Shown in pieces: positions 8,810-16,757 of a DNA stretch of 64,000 nt; position 1 is the stretch's first letter, and each line of letters starts with the position of its first letter. Origin of the DNA: Erysipelatoclostridium sp. AM42-17 (GTDB lineage Bacteria; Bacillota_I; Bacilli_A; Erysipelotrichales; Coprobacillaceae); contig NZ_QUIN01000004.1 in NCBI RefSeq assembly GCF_003480255.1, positions 39,984 to 103,983 on the forward strand. Reading direction: 5' to 3'. The notes under the pieces were generated by a model that saw only the letters and a list, made by a program, of their open reading frames with translations, was not told where the DNA came from and made no database searches. The translations under genes and the position numbers were made by a program.

Positions 8810-9783
8810 AATTAGGAATATTAGGTACAGGAATGATTGTCAAAGATTTAATGACAACTTATGATGAATTAAACATTGAAAAGACTGTTATTTTGTCGAC
8901 AGAAAATACATTGGAAGAAACTGAAAAAATGATTAAGGAACATCATTTTGATGGATATTATTTAGATTATGATGAACTTTTAGATAGTGATATTGATACT
9001 ATTTATGTAGCTTTACCTAATCATTTGCATTATAGTTTTGCTAAAAAAGCATTAGAAAAGGGAAAGCATGTTATTATTGAAAAACCAATTACTGCAAATA
9101 GTCAGGAATTGAAGGAATTAATTGATATTGCCCAAAAGAGCCATTGTATGATTTTTGAGGCAATGAATTTACACTATACACCAGCATTTCTTTCTTTAAA
9201 AGCAGATTTAAAAAAATTAGGAGATATAAAAATTGTTTCATTTAACTATTCTCAATATTCTTCACGTTATAATGCATTTAAAGAAGGAACGATTTTACCA
9301 GCGTTTGATTATCATAAAGCCGGAGGGGCTTTGATGGATTTAAATGTTTATAATATTCATGCTTTAATTGATTTATTTGGTAAACCAGTTTCACATCGTT
9401 ACATGGCTAATATTGAAAATAAGATTGATACCAGTGGGATGATGACTTTTGATTATGGTAACTTTAAAGCATTATGCATTGGTGCTAAAGATTGTAAAGC
9501 ACCTTTAATGAATACTATTCAAGGTAATCAGGCGGCTATTGTTGTTAAAGCACCACTAAGTCAGATGACAGAATATGAAATATGCTATAATGATGGAACA
9601 AGTGAAATAAAAACATTCGAGAAAAAACATCGTTTAATCTATGAATTTAAAGAATTTATAAAAATGATTGAAGAAAATAACCATACGAAGCAACAAGAAA
9701 TGTTAGAACTTTCATTATTAATTTCAAAATTAATGGAAGAAGGTAGAAAACAAGAAGGGATCGTGTTTGATAATGATAGATAA
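8806..9783 (+). CDS. Gfo/Idh/MocA-family oxidoreductase
   Basis: 325 residues from the ATG at 8806, which follows AAGGAGGAAG and overlaps the preceding stop (ATGA). The N-terminal Rossmann domain starts with GILGTGMI (GxGxxG-like) and contains YVALPNHLHYSFAKKAL and the family EKPITAN motif (Lys of the EKP signature). The C-terminal alpha/beta domain (about 125-320) forms the substrate pocket. Members oxidise or reduce sugars and inositols with NAD(P). Its partner immediately downstream is a second family member. Confidence 0.87.
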   Translation: MKLGILGTGMIVKDLMTTYDELNIEKTVILSTENTLEETEKMIKEHHFDGYYLDYDELLDSDIDTIYVALPNHLHYSFAKKALEKGKHVIIEKPITANSQELKELIDIAQKSHCMIFEAMNLHYTPAFLSLKADLKKLGDIKIVSFNYSQYSSRYNAFKEGTILPAFDYHKAGGALMDLNVYNIHALIDLFGKPVSHRYMANIENKIDTSGMMTFDYGNFKALCIGAKDCKAPLMNTIQGNQAAIVVKAPLSQMTEYEICYNDGTSEIKTFEKKHRLIYEFKEFIKMIEENNHTKQQEMLELSLLISKLMEEGRKQEGIVFDNDR

Positions 9784-10804
9784 TAAAATTGTATTAGGAT
9801 ATATTGGCAATGGTAAAAGTACAAATAGATATCATTTACCTTTTGTCATGCAAAGAAAAGATAAATTTATTGTTAAGACTATTTATAATCCGCATATTCA
9901 TCATGATATATGGGAACAAATTGAAGGAGTTCATTATACTGAAAATCAAGATGATATCTTTTTAGATGATGAAATTGATATGGTTGTTGTATGTACCGGA
10001 CATCATTTTCATTATGAATATAGTAAAAAAGCTTTAGAAGCAGGTAAACATGTTCTATGTGAAAAGCCATTTATGGAAAATAGCCAACAGGCAAAAGAAA
10101 TTTTTGAATTAGCTAAAGAAAAAGGATTATACTGTTCAGCTTATCAAAACAGAAGATATGATAGTGACTTTTTAACTGTTCAAAAAGTAATTGAATCAGG
10201 GAAATTAGGAGATTTATTAGAGTTAGAAATGCATTTTGATTATTATCGACCTGAAATACCTGAAAGTGTTCATCAGTTTGATCCAGCAATGTCTTATTTA
10301 TATGGGCATGGTTGTCATACATTAGATCAAGTCATTTCTTATTTTGGTATGCCTGATTATGTTCATTATGATGTAAGACAACTACTTGGTGCAGGTAGAA
10401 TGAATGATTATTTTGACTTAGATTTATATTATGGTAAATTAAAAGTATCAGTTAAATCTTCTTATTTTAGGGTTAAATCACGTCCTTCTTTTATTGTTTA
10501 TGGTAAAAAAGGAATGTTTGTAAAAGAAACAAAAGATCGTCAAGAAGAACACTTAAAATTATTTTATATGCCTGATCATCAAGATTTTGGTAAAGATTTA
10601 CCAGAACATTTTGGAATTTTGACATATTATGATGATCAAGGAGGCTATCATGAAGAAAAAGTCCCATCAGTAGATGGGGACTATGGGCGTGTTTATGATG
10701 GAATTTATGAAAGTATTGTTCATGGTAAAGAACAAGTCATTCAACCTTGGCAAACATTATTACAAATGGAAATGCTTGAACAAGGTGTTAGTAAACTTAA
10801 ATAA
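9767..10804 (+). CDS. Gfo/Idh/MocA-family oxidoreductase
   Basis: About 345 residues. Two starts are possible: TTG at 9767, 6 nt after GAAGGGA, or ATG at 9773, with longer SD spacing. The N-terminal domain begins VLGYIGNGKSTNRYHLP, then VVVCTGHHFHYEYSKKAL and the EKPFMEN signature. YHLP-type N termini are common in the YdgJ/virulence-factor MviM-like branch. It overlaps the preceding gene and ends directly against the stop of the RpiR gene on the other strand, with no room for a terminator between them. Confidence 0.86.
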   Translation: MIMIDNKIVLGYIGNGKSTNRYHLPFVMQRKDKFIVKTIYNPHIHHDIWEQIEGVHYTENQDDIFLDDEIDMVVVCTGHHFHYEYSKKALEAGKHVLCEKPFMENSQQAKEIFELAKEKGLYCSAYQNRRYDSDFLTVQKVIESGKLGDLLELEMHFDYYRPEIPESVHQFDPAMSYLYGHGCHTLDQVISYFGMPDYVHYDVRQLLGAGRMNDYFDLDLYYGKLKVSVKSSYFRVKSRPSFIVYGKKGMFVKETKDRQEEHLKLFYMPDHQDFGKDLPEHFGILTYYDDQGGYHEEKVPSVDGDYGRVYDGIYESIVHGKEQVIQPWQTLLQMEMLEQGVSKLK

Positions 10805-11596
10805 TTATTGATGATTATAAATAATGGCAAAGATGATATTAAGAATATATTGTATAGCAAACTGAGAATAAAAAGTGGCTATCTTATATTCTTTTTCTTC
10901 ATTTGGAATCATAATTTTGTGTAGGCATTGACGAATGATAGGGTTAGATTGATTAGCAGTAATGATGATTGTTTCTATATTTTTTTGATGACATATTTGA
11001 ATACATTGGTTTAATACATCATTTTTACCACCGTAGCTAACAAATAAAGCACAATCTCCTTTTTTTAAAGATTGCGAAATAAAAAGTTCTTCATGATCAG
11101 CAGTAGCAAGAATTGGATAATAATTAATTTTAATCATTTTATTAATAAAAGCTTTGGTTGTAAATTTAGTATCACCGATAGCATAAATGAAAATTCTATT
11201 AGCGTTCATTAATACTTCTGCAACTTGAATTAATTCTTCTTTATTTATTTGTGATTGGATGAGTTTAATACTCTCGTTATATAAAGAATACATGTTATCT
11301 ATGATTTCATATGATGTTTGGTTAAACTGAAAAGGAATACTATAACTTACTTTTTTTGATATGTATTTATTTGATTCAATTTCTTTTACTAATTGAACTT
11401 TTAATTGTTTAAAACCTGAAAAAGATAATTTTTTACATAATCTAATAATGGATGCATTAGAAGAAAAGGTTTGTTTAGATAATTCATTTATTGTTAGGGT
11501 GTCAATCTGATCTAAATGTTCTAAAAGATAGTTTATAATATGATATTCTGTTTCTGTAAAGAAATCTTTTTGTTTTAATTGTTGTAATAGTGTCAT
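10805..11596 (-). CDS. RpiR-family transcriptional regulator (HTH + SIS)
   Basis: 263 residues. The N-terminal HTH_6 (about 1-75) contains SKQTFSSNASIIRLCKKLSFSGFKQLK, the usual RpiR recognition region. The SIS domain (about 105-240) includes IFIYAIGDTKFTTKAFINKM and CALFVSYGGKND, which in this family binds a phosphosugar. It precedes an EamA-type transporter by 14 bp on the minus strand... in order of transcription the transporter is upstream and this gene follows it. It probably controls the convergent sugar-related operon or the transporter (inference). Confidence 0.88.
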   Translation of the reverse strand: MTLLQQLKQKDFFTETEYHIINYLLEHLDQIDTLTINELSKQTFSSNASIIRLCKKLSFSGFKQLKVQLVKEIESNKYISKKVSYSIPFQFNQTSYEIIDNMYSLYNESIKLIQSQINKEELIQVAEVLMNANRIFIYAIGDTKFTTKAFINKMIKINYYPILATADHEELFISQSLKKGDCALFVSYGGKNDVLNQCIQICHQKNIETIIITANQSNPIIRQCLHKIMIPNEEKEYKIATFYSQFAIQYILNIIFAIIYNHQ

Positions 11597-11610
11597 TTTA
11601 TCACCTCATA

Positions 11611-12468
11611 TTAAAATAGCATCAGCATTGTTCCAACAACAATAACAATGAGTCCTACTAATGCTTTAAAAGATAATTTTTCATGAAAAACCAAATAAGA
11701 AAATAGAACAGTGACCAATATGCTTAATTTGTCGATAGGGACAACGACACTAGCTAATCCATCTTGTAATGCCTTATAATAACATAACCAACTTGCACCA
11801 GTAGCAAGGCCAGATAAACAAATAAAAACAAGCTCTTTTTTATTGATTGACGAAACTTCATTTTGTTTACCACTGACAAAAACCATCATCCAAGACATGA
11901 TTAATACGATAACAGTACGAATAGCTGTTCCTAGATTTGATTCAATATGAGTAATACCGATTTTGCCTAAAATGGCTGTAAGACTTGCAAAAACAGCAGA
12001 ACCTATAGCGTACAATAACCATTTGTTACCTGTTGTTTGATGTGTATTTTGTTTTTTTTCAATCATTAAAAATGTACCTGTTAAAATCAAAATCATGCCG
12101 ATCACTTTAAATAAAGAAACTTGTTCTTGAAGAATGATAAAGGCTAAAAGAGTTGTTAAAACAGTGCTTGTTTTATCGATGGGAACAACTTTGTTAATGT
12201 CACCTAATTGTAGGGCACGATAATAACATAACCAGCTTGCTCCAGTAGCAAGTCCTGATAAAATAAGAAAAAATAAAGTTTTTGTGTCAATTTGATAAAT
12301 TTCATTTTGACTATGAACAATAAATACCATAATCCATGAAAAAATTAATACAACGATTGTACGAATGGCAGTAGCTAAGGTAGAATCTGTTTTTTTGATA
12401 CCACATTTAGCTAAAATAGATGTAAGACCTGCAAAAGCAGCAGAACCTACTGCGAATAAAATCCACAT
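11611..12468 (-). CDS. EamA/DMT-superfamily transporter
   Basis: 285 residues, about ten membrane segments arranged as two homologous EamA repeats: WLCYYRALQLGDINKVVPIDK in the first half and the near copy WLCYYKALQDGLASVVVPIDK in the second show the internal duplication. SD GAAGGG precedes the ATG. This type with PIDK motifs resembles YoaV/RhaT-like permeases; no substrate can be given. It is the first gene of a minus-strand pair with the RpiR regulator. Confidence 0.86.
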   Translation of the reverse strand: MWILFAVGSAAFAGLTSILAKCGIKKTDSTLATAIRTIVVLIFSWIMVFIVHSQNEIYQIDTKTLFFLILSGLATGASWLCYYRALQLGDINKVVPIDKTSTVLTTLLAFIILQEQVSLFKVIGMILILTGTFLMIEKKQNTHQTTGNKWLLYAIGSAVFASLTAILGKIGITHIESNLGTAIRTVIVLIMSWMMVFVSGKQNEVSSINKKELVFICLSGLATGASWLCYYKALQDGLASVVVPIDKLSILVTVLFSYLVFHEKLSFKALVGLIVIVVGTMLMLF

Positions 12469-12567
12469 AAAATCCCTTCTTTCAAAATAATATATACACC
12501 TTTTATAATGAAATGCAATCCTAAATATGTTATTTTTATTATTAGAAAAGATATTGAGGTAATAAAA

Positions 12568-13530
12568 ATGAAGGAAATTAAATTAACTGATATTAAAGGT
12601 GTTAGAGTAGGACAAGCACAAAATGAAAAAGCAGGTACAGGATGTAGTGTTGTCATTGTTGAACAAGGGGCATCAGCTGGTGTGGATGTTCGTGGTGGTG
12701 GACCAGCAACAAGAGAAACAGATCTACTTAATCCTATCAATATGGTACAAAAAATACATGCTGTTATGTTGAGTGGGGGAAGTGCATTTGGCTTAGATGC
12801 AGCTAGTGGAGCAATGCAATATTTAGAAGAACATGAAATCGGTTTTGATATGTCAGTTGCAAGAGTTCCTATTGTATGTGGAGCTTCTTTATTTGATTTG
12901 TCTGTCGGTGATCCTCATGTAAGACCAGATAAACAAATGGGATATCTTGCTTGTTTAGATAGTGAAAGCAATGAAATAAAAGAAGGAAACTATGGTGCTG
13001 GTTGTGGTGCCAGTATCGGTAAAATTGCTGGATTTGATTATGCTATGAAAGGTGGCGTAGGTAGTTATGGGATGCAAGTTGGTCATGTACAGGTAGCAGG
13101 ATTGGTGGCTGTTAATGCATGTGGTAACATTATTGATAGTCAAACTCAAGAAATGTTAGCGGGTATTTATAAGGATGGTAAAATGCTTGATGCCCGTCAG
13201 GTTGTTTTTGAACAAATGGATCAGTTAAGAAAATTACCTGAGGGTAATACAACGATTGGCTGTATTGTAACAAATGTTAAACTTAATAAGGCACAATGTA
13301 CTAAGATTGCTGGTATTGCGCATAATGGCTATGCTAAAGCCATTGTTCCAGCACATACAATGAGTGATGGGGATACTATTTTTGTGTTAAGCACTAATGA
13401 AGTAGAAGGTATGGTTGATGCAGTAGGTATTATTGCTACTGAAGTCATAGAAATGTGTGTTAAAAGAGCTATTACTCATGCTAAAGGAGCTTATGGTTTA
13501 AAATCTTATTCTGATTTTAAAAAGAAATAA
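12568..13530 (+). CDS. P1-family (DmpA/S58-like) peptidase
   Basis: 320 residues from the ATG at 12568, which follows TTGAGGT at good spacing; an in-frame ATG at 12508 has no SD. The N-terminal GCSVVI, then DVRGGGPATRETDLL and LSGGSAFGLDAASG are hallmarks of the family. The GNTTIGCIVTN segment near residue 230 corresponds to the autoprocessing/nucleophile region in DmpA-type N-terminal hydrolases, followed by KAIVPAHTMSDGDTIF. Known relatives are beta-aminopeptidases or lack known substrates. Cytoplasmic, no signal peptide. Confidence 0.86.
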   Translation: MKEIKLTDIKGVRVGQAQNEKAGTGCSVVIVEQGASAGVDVRGGGPATRETDLLNPINMVQKIHAVMLSGGSAFGLDAASGAMQYLEEHEIGFDMSVARVPIVCGASLFDLSVGDPHVRPDKQMGYLACLDSESNEIKEGNYGAGCGASIGKIAGFDYAMKGGVGSYGMQVGHVQVAGLVAVNACGNIIDSQTQEMLAGIYKDGKMLDARQVVFEQMDQLRKLPEGNTTIGCIVTNVKLNKAQCTKIAGIAHNGYAKAIVPAHTMSDGDTIFVLSTNEVEGMVDAVGIIATEVIEMCVKRAITHAKGAYGLKSYSDFKKK

Positions 13531-13559
13531 TATGAGATTAAGGAAAGAAGGATAGAATA

Positions 13560-13841
13560 ATGAAACATATTATCATGGTTAAATTTAAAGATGATATTGA
13601 TAATATTGATGAAATCATAGATGAAATTGAAGTATTATTTAATAAATCAGTTTCTATTCAAGGTGTTAGCAAAGTAGAGATTCATCAAAACATTATTCAT
13701 TTACCAAAAAGATACGATTTGATGATTGTAATTAATATGGAAAAGAATTCACTATTATATTTTGATAACAGTGATATTCATCATATTTGGAAAGAAAAGT
13801 ATGGAAAATATTTGAGTTCAAAAGTTATATTTGATTATTGA
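13560..13841 (+). CDS. Dabb (stress-responsive A/B barrel) domain protein
   Basis: 93 residues. The ferredoxin-like dimeric alpha/beta barrel pattern is visible: KHIIMVKFKD strand, a helix, GVSKVEIHQN, YDLMIVINM and the conserved terminal HHIWKEK. Function of most bacterial Dabb proteins is unknown. It follows the P1 peptidase by about 30 bp with AAGGAAAGAAGG as SD, so it is probably cotranscribed. Confidence 0.72.
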   Translation: MKHIIMVKFKDDIDNIDEIIDEIEVLFNKSVSIQGVSKVEIHQNIIHLPKRYDLMIVINMEKNSLLYFDNSDIHHIWKEKYGKYLSSKVIFDY

Positions 13842-13875
13842 TTGTAAAAAATATCATTTTATCATATAATAAATT

Positions 13876-13980
13876 CGTTCTTTTATTTTAAAGTTAAAAG
13901 TGATCGTTAGACACTTATTAATGCAATTAAAATAAAGGAATACCAAAAAAACATCGCATCTTAATGAGCGATAGTAGGAG
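13876..13980 (+). promoter_or_regulatory. Structured 5' leader of ECF S-component gene, riboswitch-like
   Basis: Bases 13876-13890 can pair with 13926-13940 over 15 bp (core TTTATTTTAA with TTAAAATAAA, plus GTTCT with GGAAT using G-U). This stem encloses a hairpin with arms AAGTG (13897-13901) and CACTT (13911-13915). A second hairpin, ATCGC (13952-13956) with GCGAT (13967-13971), abuts the AGGAGG ribosome binding site at 13976-13980. The loop ATCG at 13902 could alternatively pair with CGAT at 13968. No known riboswitch class (THF, preQ1-I/II, TPP, FMN) was recognised by eye. Confidence 0.4.
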
Positions 13981-13986
13981 GATTAT

Positions 13987-14601
13987 ATGAAATCGAAAAA
14001 AACGCAGTACATGACGACAATGGCTTTATTTCTAGCTATTGAAATCATTCTTGTTGTGACACCTCTTGGATATATTCCAATTGGACCGCTTAATGCCACA
14101 ACAATGCATATTCCAGTTATTATTGCAGGAATTATGCTAGGAAAAAAAGCAGGAGCAGAATTAGGGTTTGTTTTTGGATTGACAAGTTTAATTAAAGCAA
14201 CCATTCAACCTGGAGTAACATCGTTTTGTTTTTCTCCATTTGTGACAATTGGAACAATGAGTGGTAATTACAAAAGTTTACTTATTGCTTTTATCCCACG
14301 TATTTTGCTAGGTTATTTAGCTGGTTTAACTTTTGAAATTTTAAAAAAGAAAAATCATGAAAATATTGGTGTTGTTGTAGGTGCACTAGTAGGAGCCTTG
14401 ACAAATACTGTTCTTGTATTAGGTGGAATTTATGTATTTTTTGGAGAAGCCTATGCTCATGCGGTAGGTGTTAGCTATTCAACATTGGTTACAGTTTTAT
14501 TGGGAGTTGTAACAACAAATGGAATTATTGAAGCTATTTTAGGGGCTGTTGTCGCTTTAGCAGCTTACAAAGCTTTAAAACCAATGATAAAAAATAAATA
14601 A
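13987..14601 (+). CDS. ECF transporter S component (pantothenate-type, PanT-like)
   Basis: 204 residues with about six membrane segments. The segment TPLGYIPIGPLNATTMHIPVIIAGIMLG and the following GLTSLIKATIQPGVTSFCFSPF resemble the PanT-type vitamin-binding subunit of energy-coupling factor transporters. S components capture a vitamin and dock with shared EcfA/EcfT, which are not in the window. SD AGGAGG. The vitamin assignment is tentative; an ECF S component is well supported. Monocistronic, bounded by a structured leader and a terminator. Confidence 0.82.
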   Translation: MKSKKTQYMTTMALFLAIEIILVVTPLGYIPIGPLNATTMHIPVIIAGIMLGKKAGAELGFVFGLTSLIKATIQPGVTSFCFSPFVTIGTMSGNYKSLLIAFIPRILLGYLAGLTFEILKKKNHENIGVVVGALVGALTNTVLVLGGIYVFFGEAYAHAVGVSYSTLVTVLLGVVTTNGIIEAILGAVVALAAYKALKPMIKNK

Positions 14602-14605
14602 TAAT

Positions 14606-14660
14606 AAAGAGTTGAAAAGATTTCTAGCATATAATGCTGATTTCTTTACAACTCTTTTTT
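14606..14660 (+). terminator. Terminator after ECF S component
   Basis: AAAGAGTTG (14606-14614) pairs with CAACTCTTT (14649-14657); a smaller AGCAT/ATGCT hairpin sits inside. A T-run follows. Confidence 0.75.
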
Positions 14661-14734
14661 GCTTAGACAAATAAATACAATAATAGCCATATTTTAATGG
14701 TCTTTTACTAAAAGTAATAAAAATTGTTTTGCAA

Positions 14735-14857
14735 CTATTCTTTTGAGATTATATAAAATCCTAGAATCATTAATGACATGCCTATGAACCAATAATTTTT
14801 GAATAAAGTGAGGATAATACCTAAAAACAGAATAATTATCTTTATTTCTTTTTTCAT
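14735..14857 (-). CDS. Small predicted membrane protein, 40 residues
   Basis: Start CAT at 14855-14857 (complement), stop CTA at 14735-14737, with AGAAGGC as SD six bases upstream. The product begins MKKEIKIIILFLGIILTLF and ends YIISKE: two hydrophobic stretches separated by KNYW. I do not recognise a family. It lies between the ECF terminator and an 84-residue membrane protein on the same strand, so both may form a small unit. Confidence 0.5.
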   Translation of the reverse strand: MKKEIKIIILFLGIILTLFKNYWFIGMSLMILGFYIISKE

Positions 14858-14971
14858 ATTCTTGCCTTCTTTTTATTTATTGTTTTGTTTTTTATTGTTT
14901 TTTGTTTAATGTCAAGAAACTGACAGACTTTTTGAAATCATTAATGGTTTATGATGTTTGTATTCCCTTTA

Positions 14972-15226
14972 TTAAACACGGTTATTGTGTATACCTTTTC
15001 TGTATAAGATATAAATAATAATCATGGCAACATAACAAATCCATTTTATAATATCAAATGTTGTAGGATTATTGAATTCGCCATTAATTCCATCAACAAG
15101 AAGTAACAAACTTAGTGTAATAACAATAATATCTAGTAGTTTCATTGAATGATTTGGATGAATGTGACAGTATTTTGTTAGAAACTGAAATTTTTCATTG
15201 ATTTTTTTAATTGTTGATATGTCCAT
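14972..15226 (-). CDS. Hypothetical two-TM small membrane protein
   Basis: 84 residues. A polar N terminus (about 1-28) is followed by two hydrophobic segments (about 29-44, LLDIIVITLSLLLLV, and 62-77, WICYVAMIIIYILYR) and a basic tail. GGAAGGAG lies upstream but about 12 bases from the ATG, longer than usual. No family recognised. The 114-base gap to the 40-residue ORF downstream holds nothing clear. Confidence 0.5.
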   Translation of the reverse strand: MDISTIKKINEKFQFLTKYCHIHPNHSMKLLDIIVITLSLLLLVDGINGEFNNPTTFDIIKWICYVAMIIIYILYRKGIHNNRV

Positions 15227-15484
15227 TCATCTAACTATCTCCTTCCTAAAGTGATGATACCGTAGCTATATAATGAATGACAATATAGATATTGAGTAGT
15301 TGCTTTCTATATGTTTCATATGAGTGCGATAAATAGTGTCTAGATGTACCTGTTTAATAATAAGCCTTTCAAAAAGCGCATTTTAGAGCTAATTTGATTT
15401 TCTAATTATGAAAATAGTAGTAATTTGTTTCTTATTGTGATAAAATGCTTGCAGATTTAAAAAGTACTTATAGGGGGTGTAAAA

Positions 15485-15793
15485 ATGTATAAAATCTTAT
15501 TATGTTGTACTTCTGGTATTACTACAAGTAGATTAGTAGAATCTATTAAAAAAGAAGGTGTATCGAGAGGTGCCAAAGTATTATGTTGGGCTGTTGCTGA
15601 ATCGGCAGTTGATTTATCATGGGCTGATGCTGACTGCGTTTTAGTTGCACCTCAGGCAAAGGGTGATTTAGAAAAAGTAAAATCAATGATAAATGGGGCA
15701 ATCCCTTGTGCTGCAATTGACGAAAATGCTTTTTCAAACATGGATGGTAAGGCTACGTTAGATCAAGCTATTTCATTAATTGATAAAAATTAA
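15485..15793 (+). CDS. PTS lactose/cellobiose-type IIB-like protein
   Basis: 102 residues. The start YKILLCCTSGITTSRLV matches the P-loop of cellobiose-type IIB domains, in which the cysteine at position 7 or 8 accepts the phosphoryl group. ADCVLVAPQAKGDLEKVK continues the fold. No IIA or IIC gene is adjacent, which is unusual. It is followed by an AEC-type transporter after a hairpin that reads as a terminator. SD is AGGGGGTGT. Confidence 0.82.
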   Translation: MYKILLCCTSGITTSRLVESIKKEGVSRGAKVLCWAVAESAVDLSWADADCVLVAPQAKGDLEKVKSMINGAIPCAAIDENAFSNMDGKATLDQAISLIDKN

Positions 15794-15815
15794 AAACATC
15801 ATATGATGTTTTTTT
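15793..15815 (+). terminator. Short terminator-like hairpin
   Basis: AAAACATC (15793-15800) pairs with GATGTTTT (15805-15812), followed by more T. It may attenuate readthrough into the AEC transporter gene. Confidence 0.6.
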
Positions 15816-15832
15816 ATTTATGGAGGGAAAAT

Positions 15833-16738
15833 ATGTTTAATGTCTTTGTTAAGGCAACAGGATTTGTCCTTGTTGTGATTTTAGGCTTTATTTTAAAGAA
15901 AATAAAAGTGTTAGAAAAAAAGGATGGTAATACGCTTGCTACAATTATTATGAATATTACACTTCCATGCGCTTTGCTTTCTAACGCTAATGGAATGGTA
16001 GTGAATGCAGCTATGATCGGACTTATTTTAATAGGTGTTTTTTCTAATGTTTTTATTGTTATTGTTGGTTATTTTTTAGATCAGGATGCTTTGAAAAAAG
16101 GAATGTTTATGATTAACTGCTCAGGATATAATATTGGTAATTTTGTCTTACCTTTTGTAGAGACTTTTTTTCCGGGTATGGGTGTTGCCTATTTATGTAT
16201 GTTTGATATTGGTAATGCATTAATGGGTCTTGGTGGAACTTATGCCATCGCTGGTAGTGTAGCTAATTCACAAGATAAACTTACATTTAAAAGCGTATGT
16301 AAAAAACTCTTTTCTTCTATTCCTTTTGATGTTTATATTATTTTATTTATTTTAGCTTTATTTCAAATTAAAGTACCGGCACCGGTTTTATCTATTTCAA
16401 CATTTATAGGTTCAGGAAATGGCTTTCTTGCGATGTTGATGATTGGTTTAATGTTAGAAATCAAAGTTAGCGCCAGTGAAATAAAGGATGTATTAAAAAT
16501 ATTAATAACCCGTATTGGATTTAACAGTTTATTTATGCTGGTTTGTTATTTTTTATTACCTTTTCCATTACTTGCCAGAAAGATTTTAGTATTGGCTTTA
16601 GCAGCACCTCTTAGTACAGTATCAGCGGTATTTTCTAAAAAGATTGGTTATTATCGTGATGCGCCAGCCATTGCTAATTCAATGAGTATTATTATCAGTA
16701 TCGTTGAACTTACAGTATTAATCATGTTGTTTGTTTAA
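15833..16738 (+). CDS. AEC-family (auxin efflux carrier) transporter
   Basis: 301 residues from ATG 15833, which follows GGAGGG. About ten hydrophobic segments; the N-terminal half has LGFILKKIKVLEKKDGNTLATIIMNITLPCALL, typical of bacterial AEC permeases of malate or other organic acids. NCSGYNIGNFVLPFVE and the terminal NSMSIIISIVEL are conserved family regions. The substrate is unknown. Its neighbour is a PTS IIB-like protein. Confidence 0.86.
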   Translation: MFNVFVKATGFVLVVILGFILKKIKVLEKKDGNTLATIIMNITLPCALLSNANGMVVNAAMIGLILIGVFSNVFIVIVGYFLDQDALKKGMFMINCSGYNIGNFVLPFVETFFPGMGVAYLCMFDIGNALMGLGGTYAIAGSVANSQDKLTFKSVCKKLFSSIPFDVYIILFILALFQIKVPAPVLSISTFIGSGNGFLAMLMIGLMLEIKVSASEIKDVLKILITRIGFNSLFMLVCYFLLPFPLLARKILVLALAAPLSTVSAVFSKKIGYYRDAPAIANSMSIIISIVELTVLIMLFV

Positions 16739-16757
16739 TTTATATAAGATAGAATAG

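Noticed and set aside
12508..12567. Longer N terminus for the P1-family peptidase
   Set aside because: No SD before 12508, and the added residues (KCNPKYVIFIIRKD) do not fit the family; ATG 12568 has GAGGT.
13876..13986. preQ1, THF or TPP riboswitch in the ECF leader
   Set aside because: None of the conserved cores of these classes is visible; left as an unassigned structured leader.
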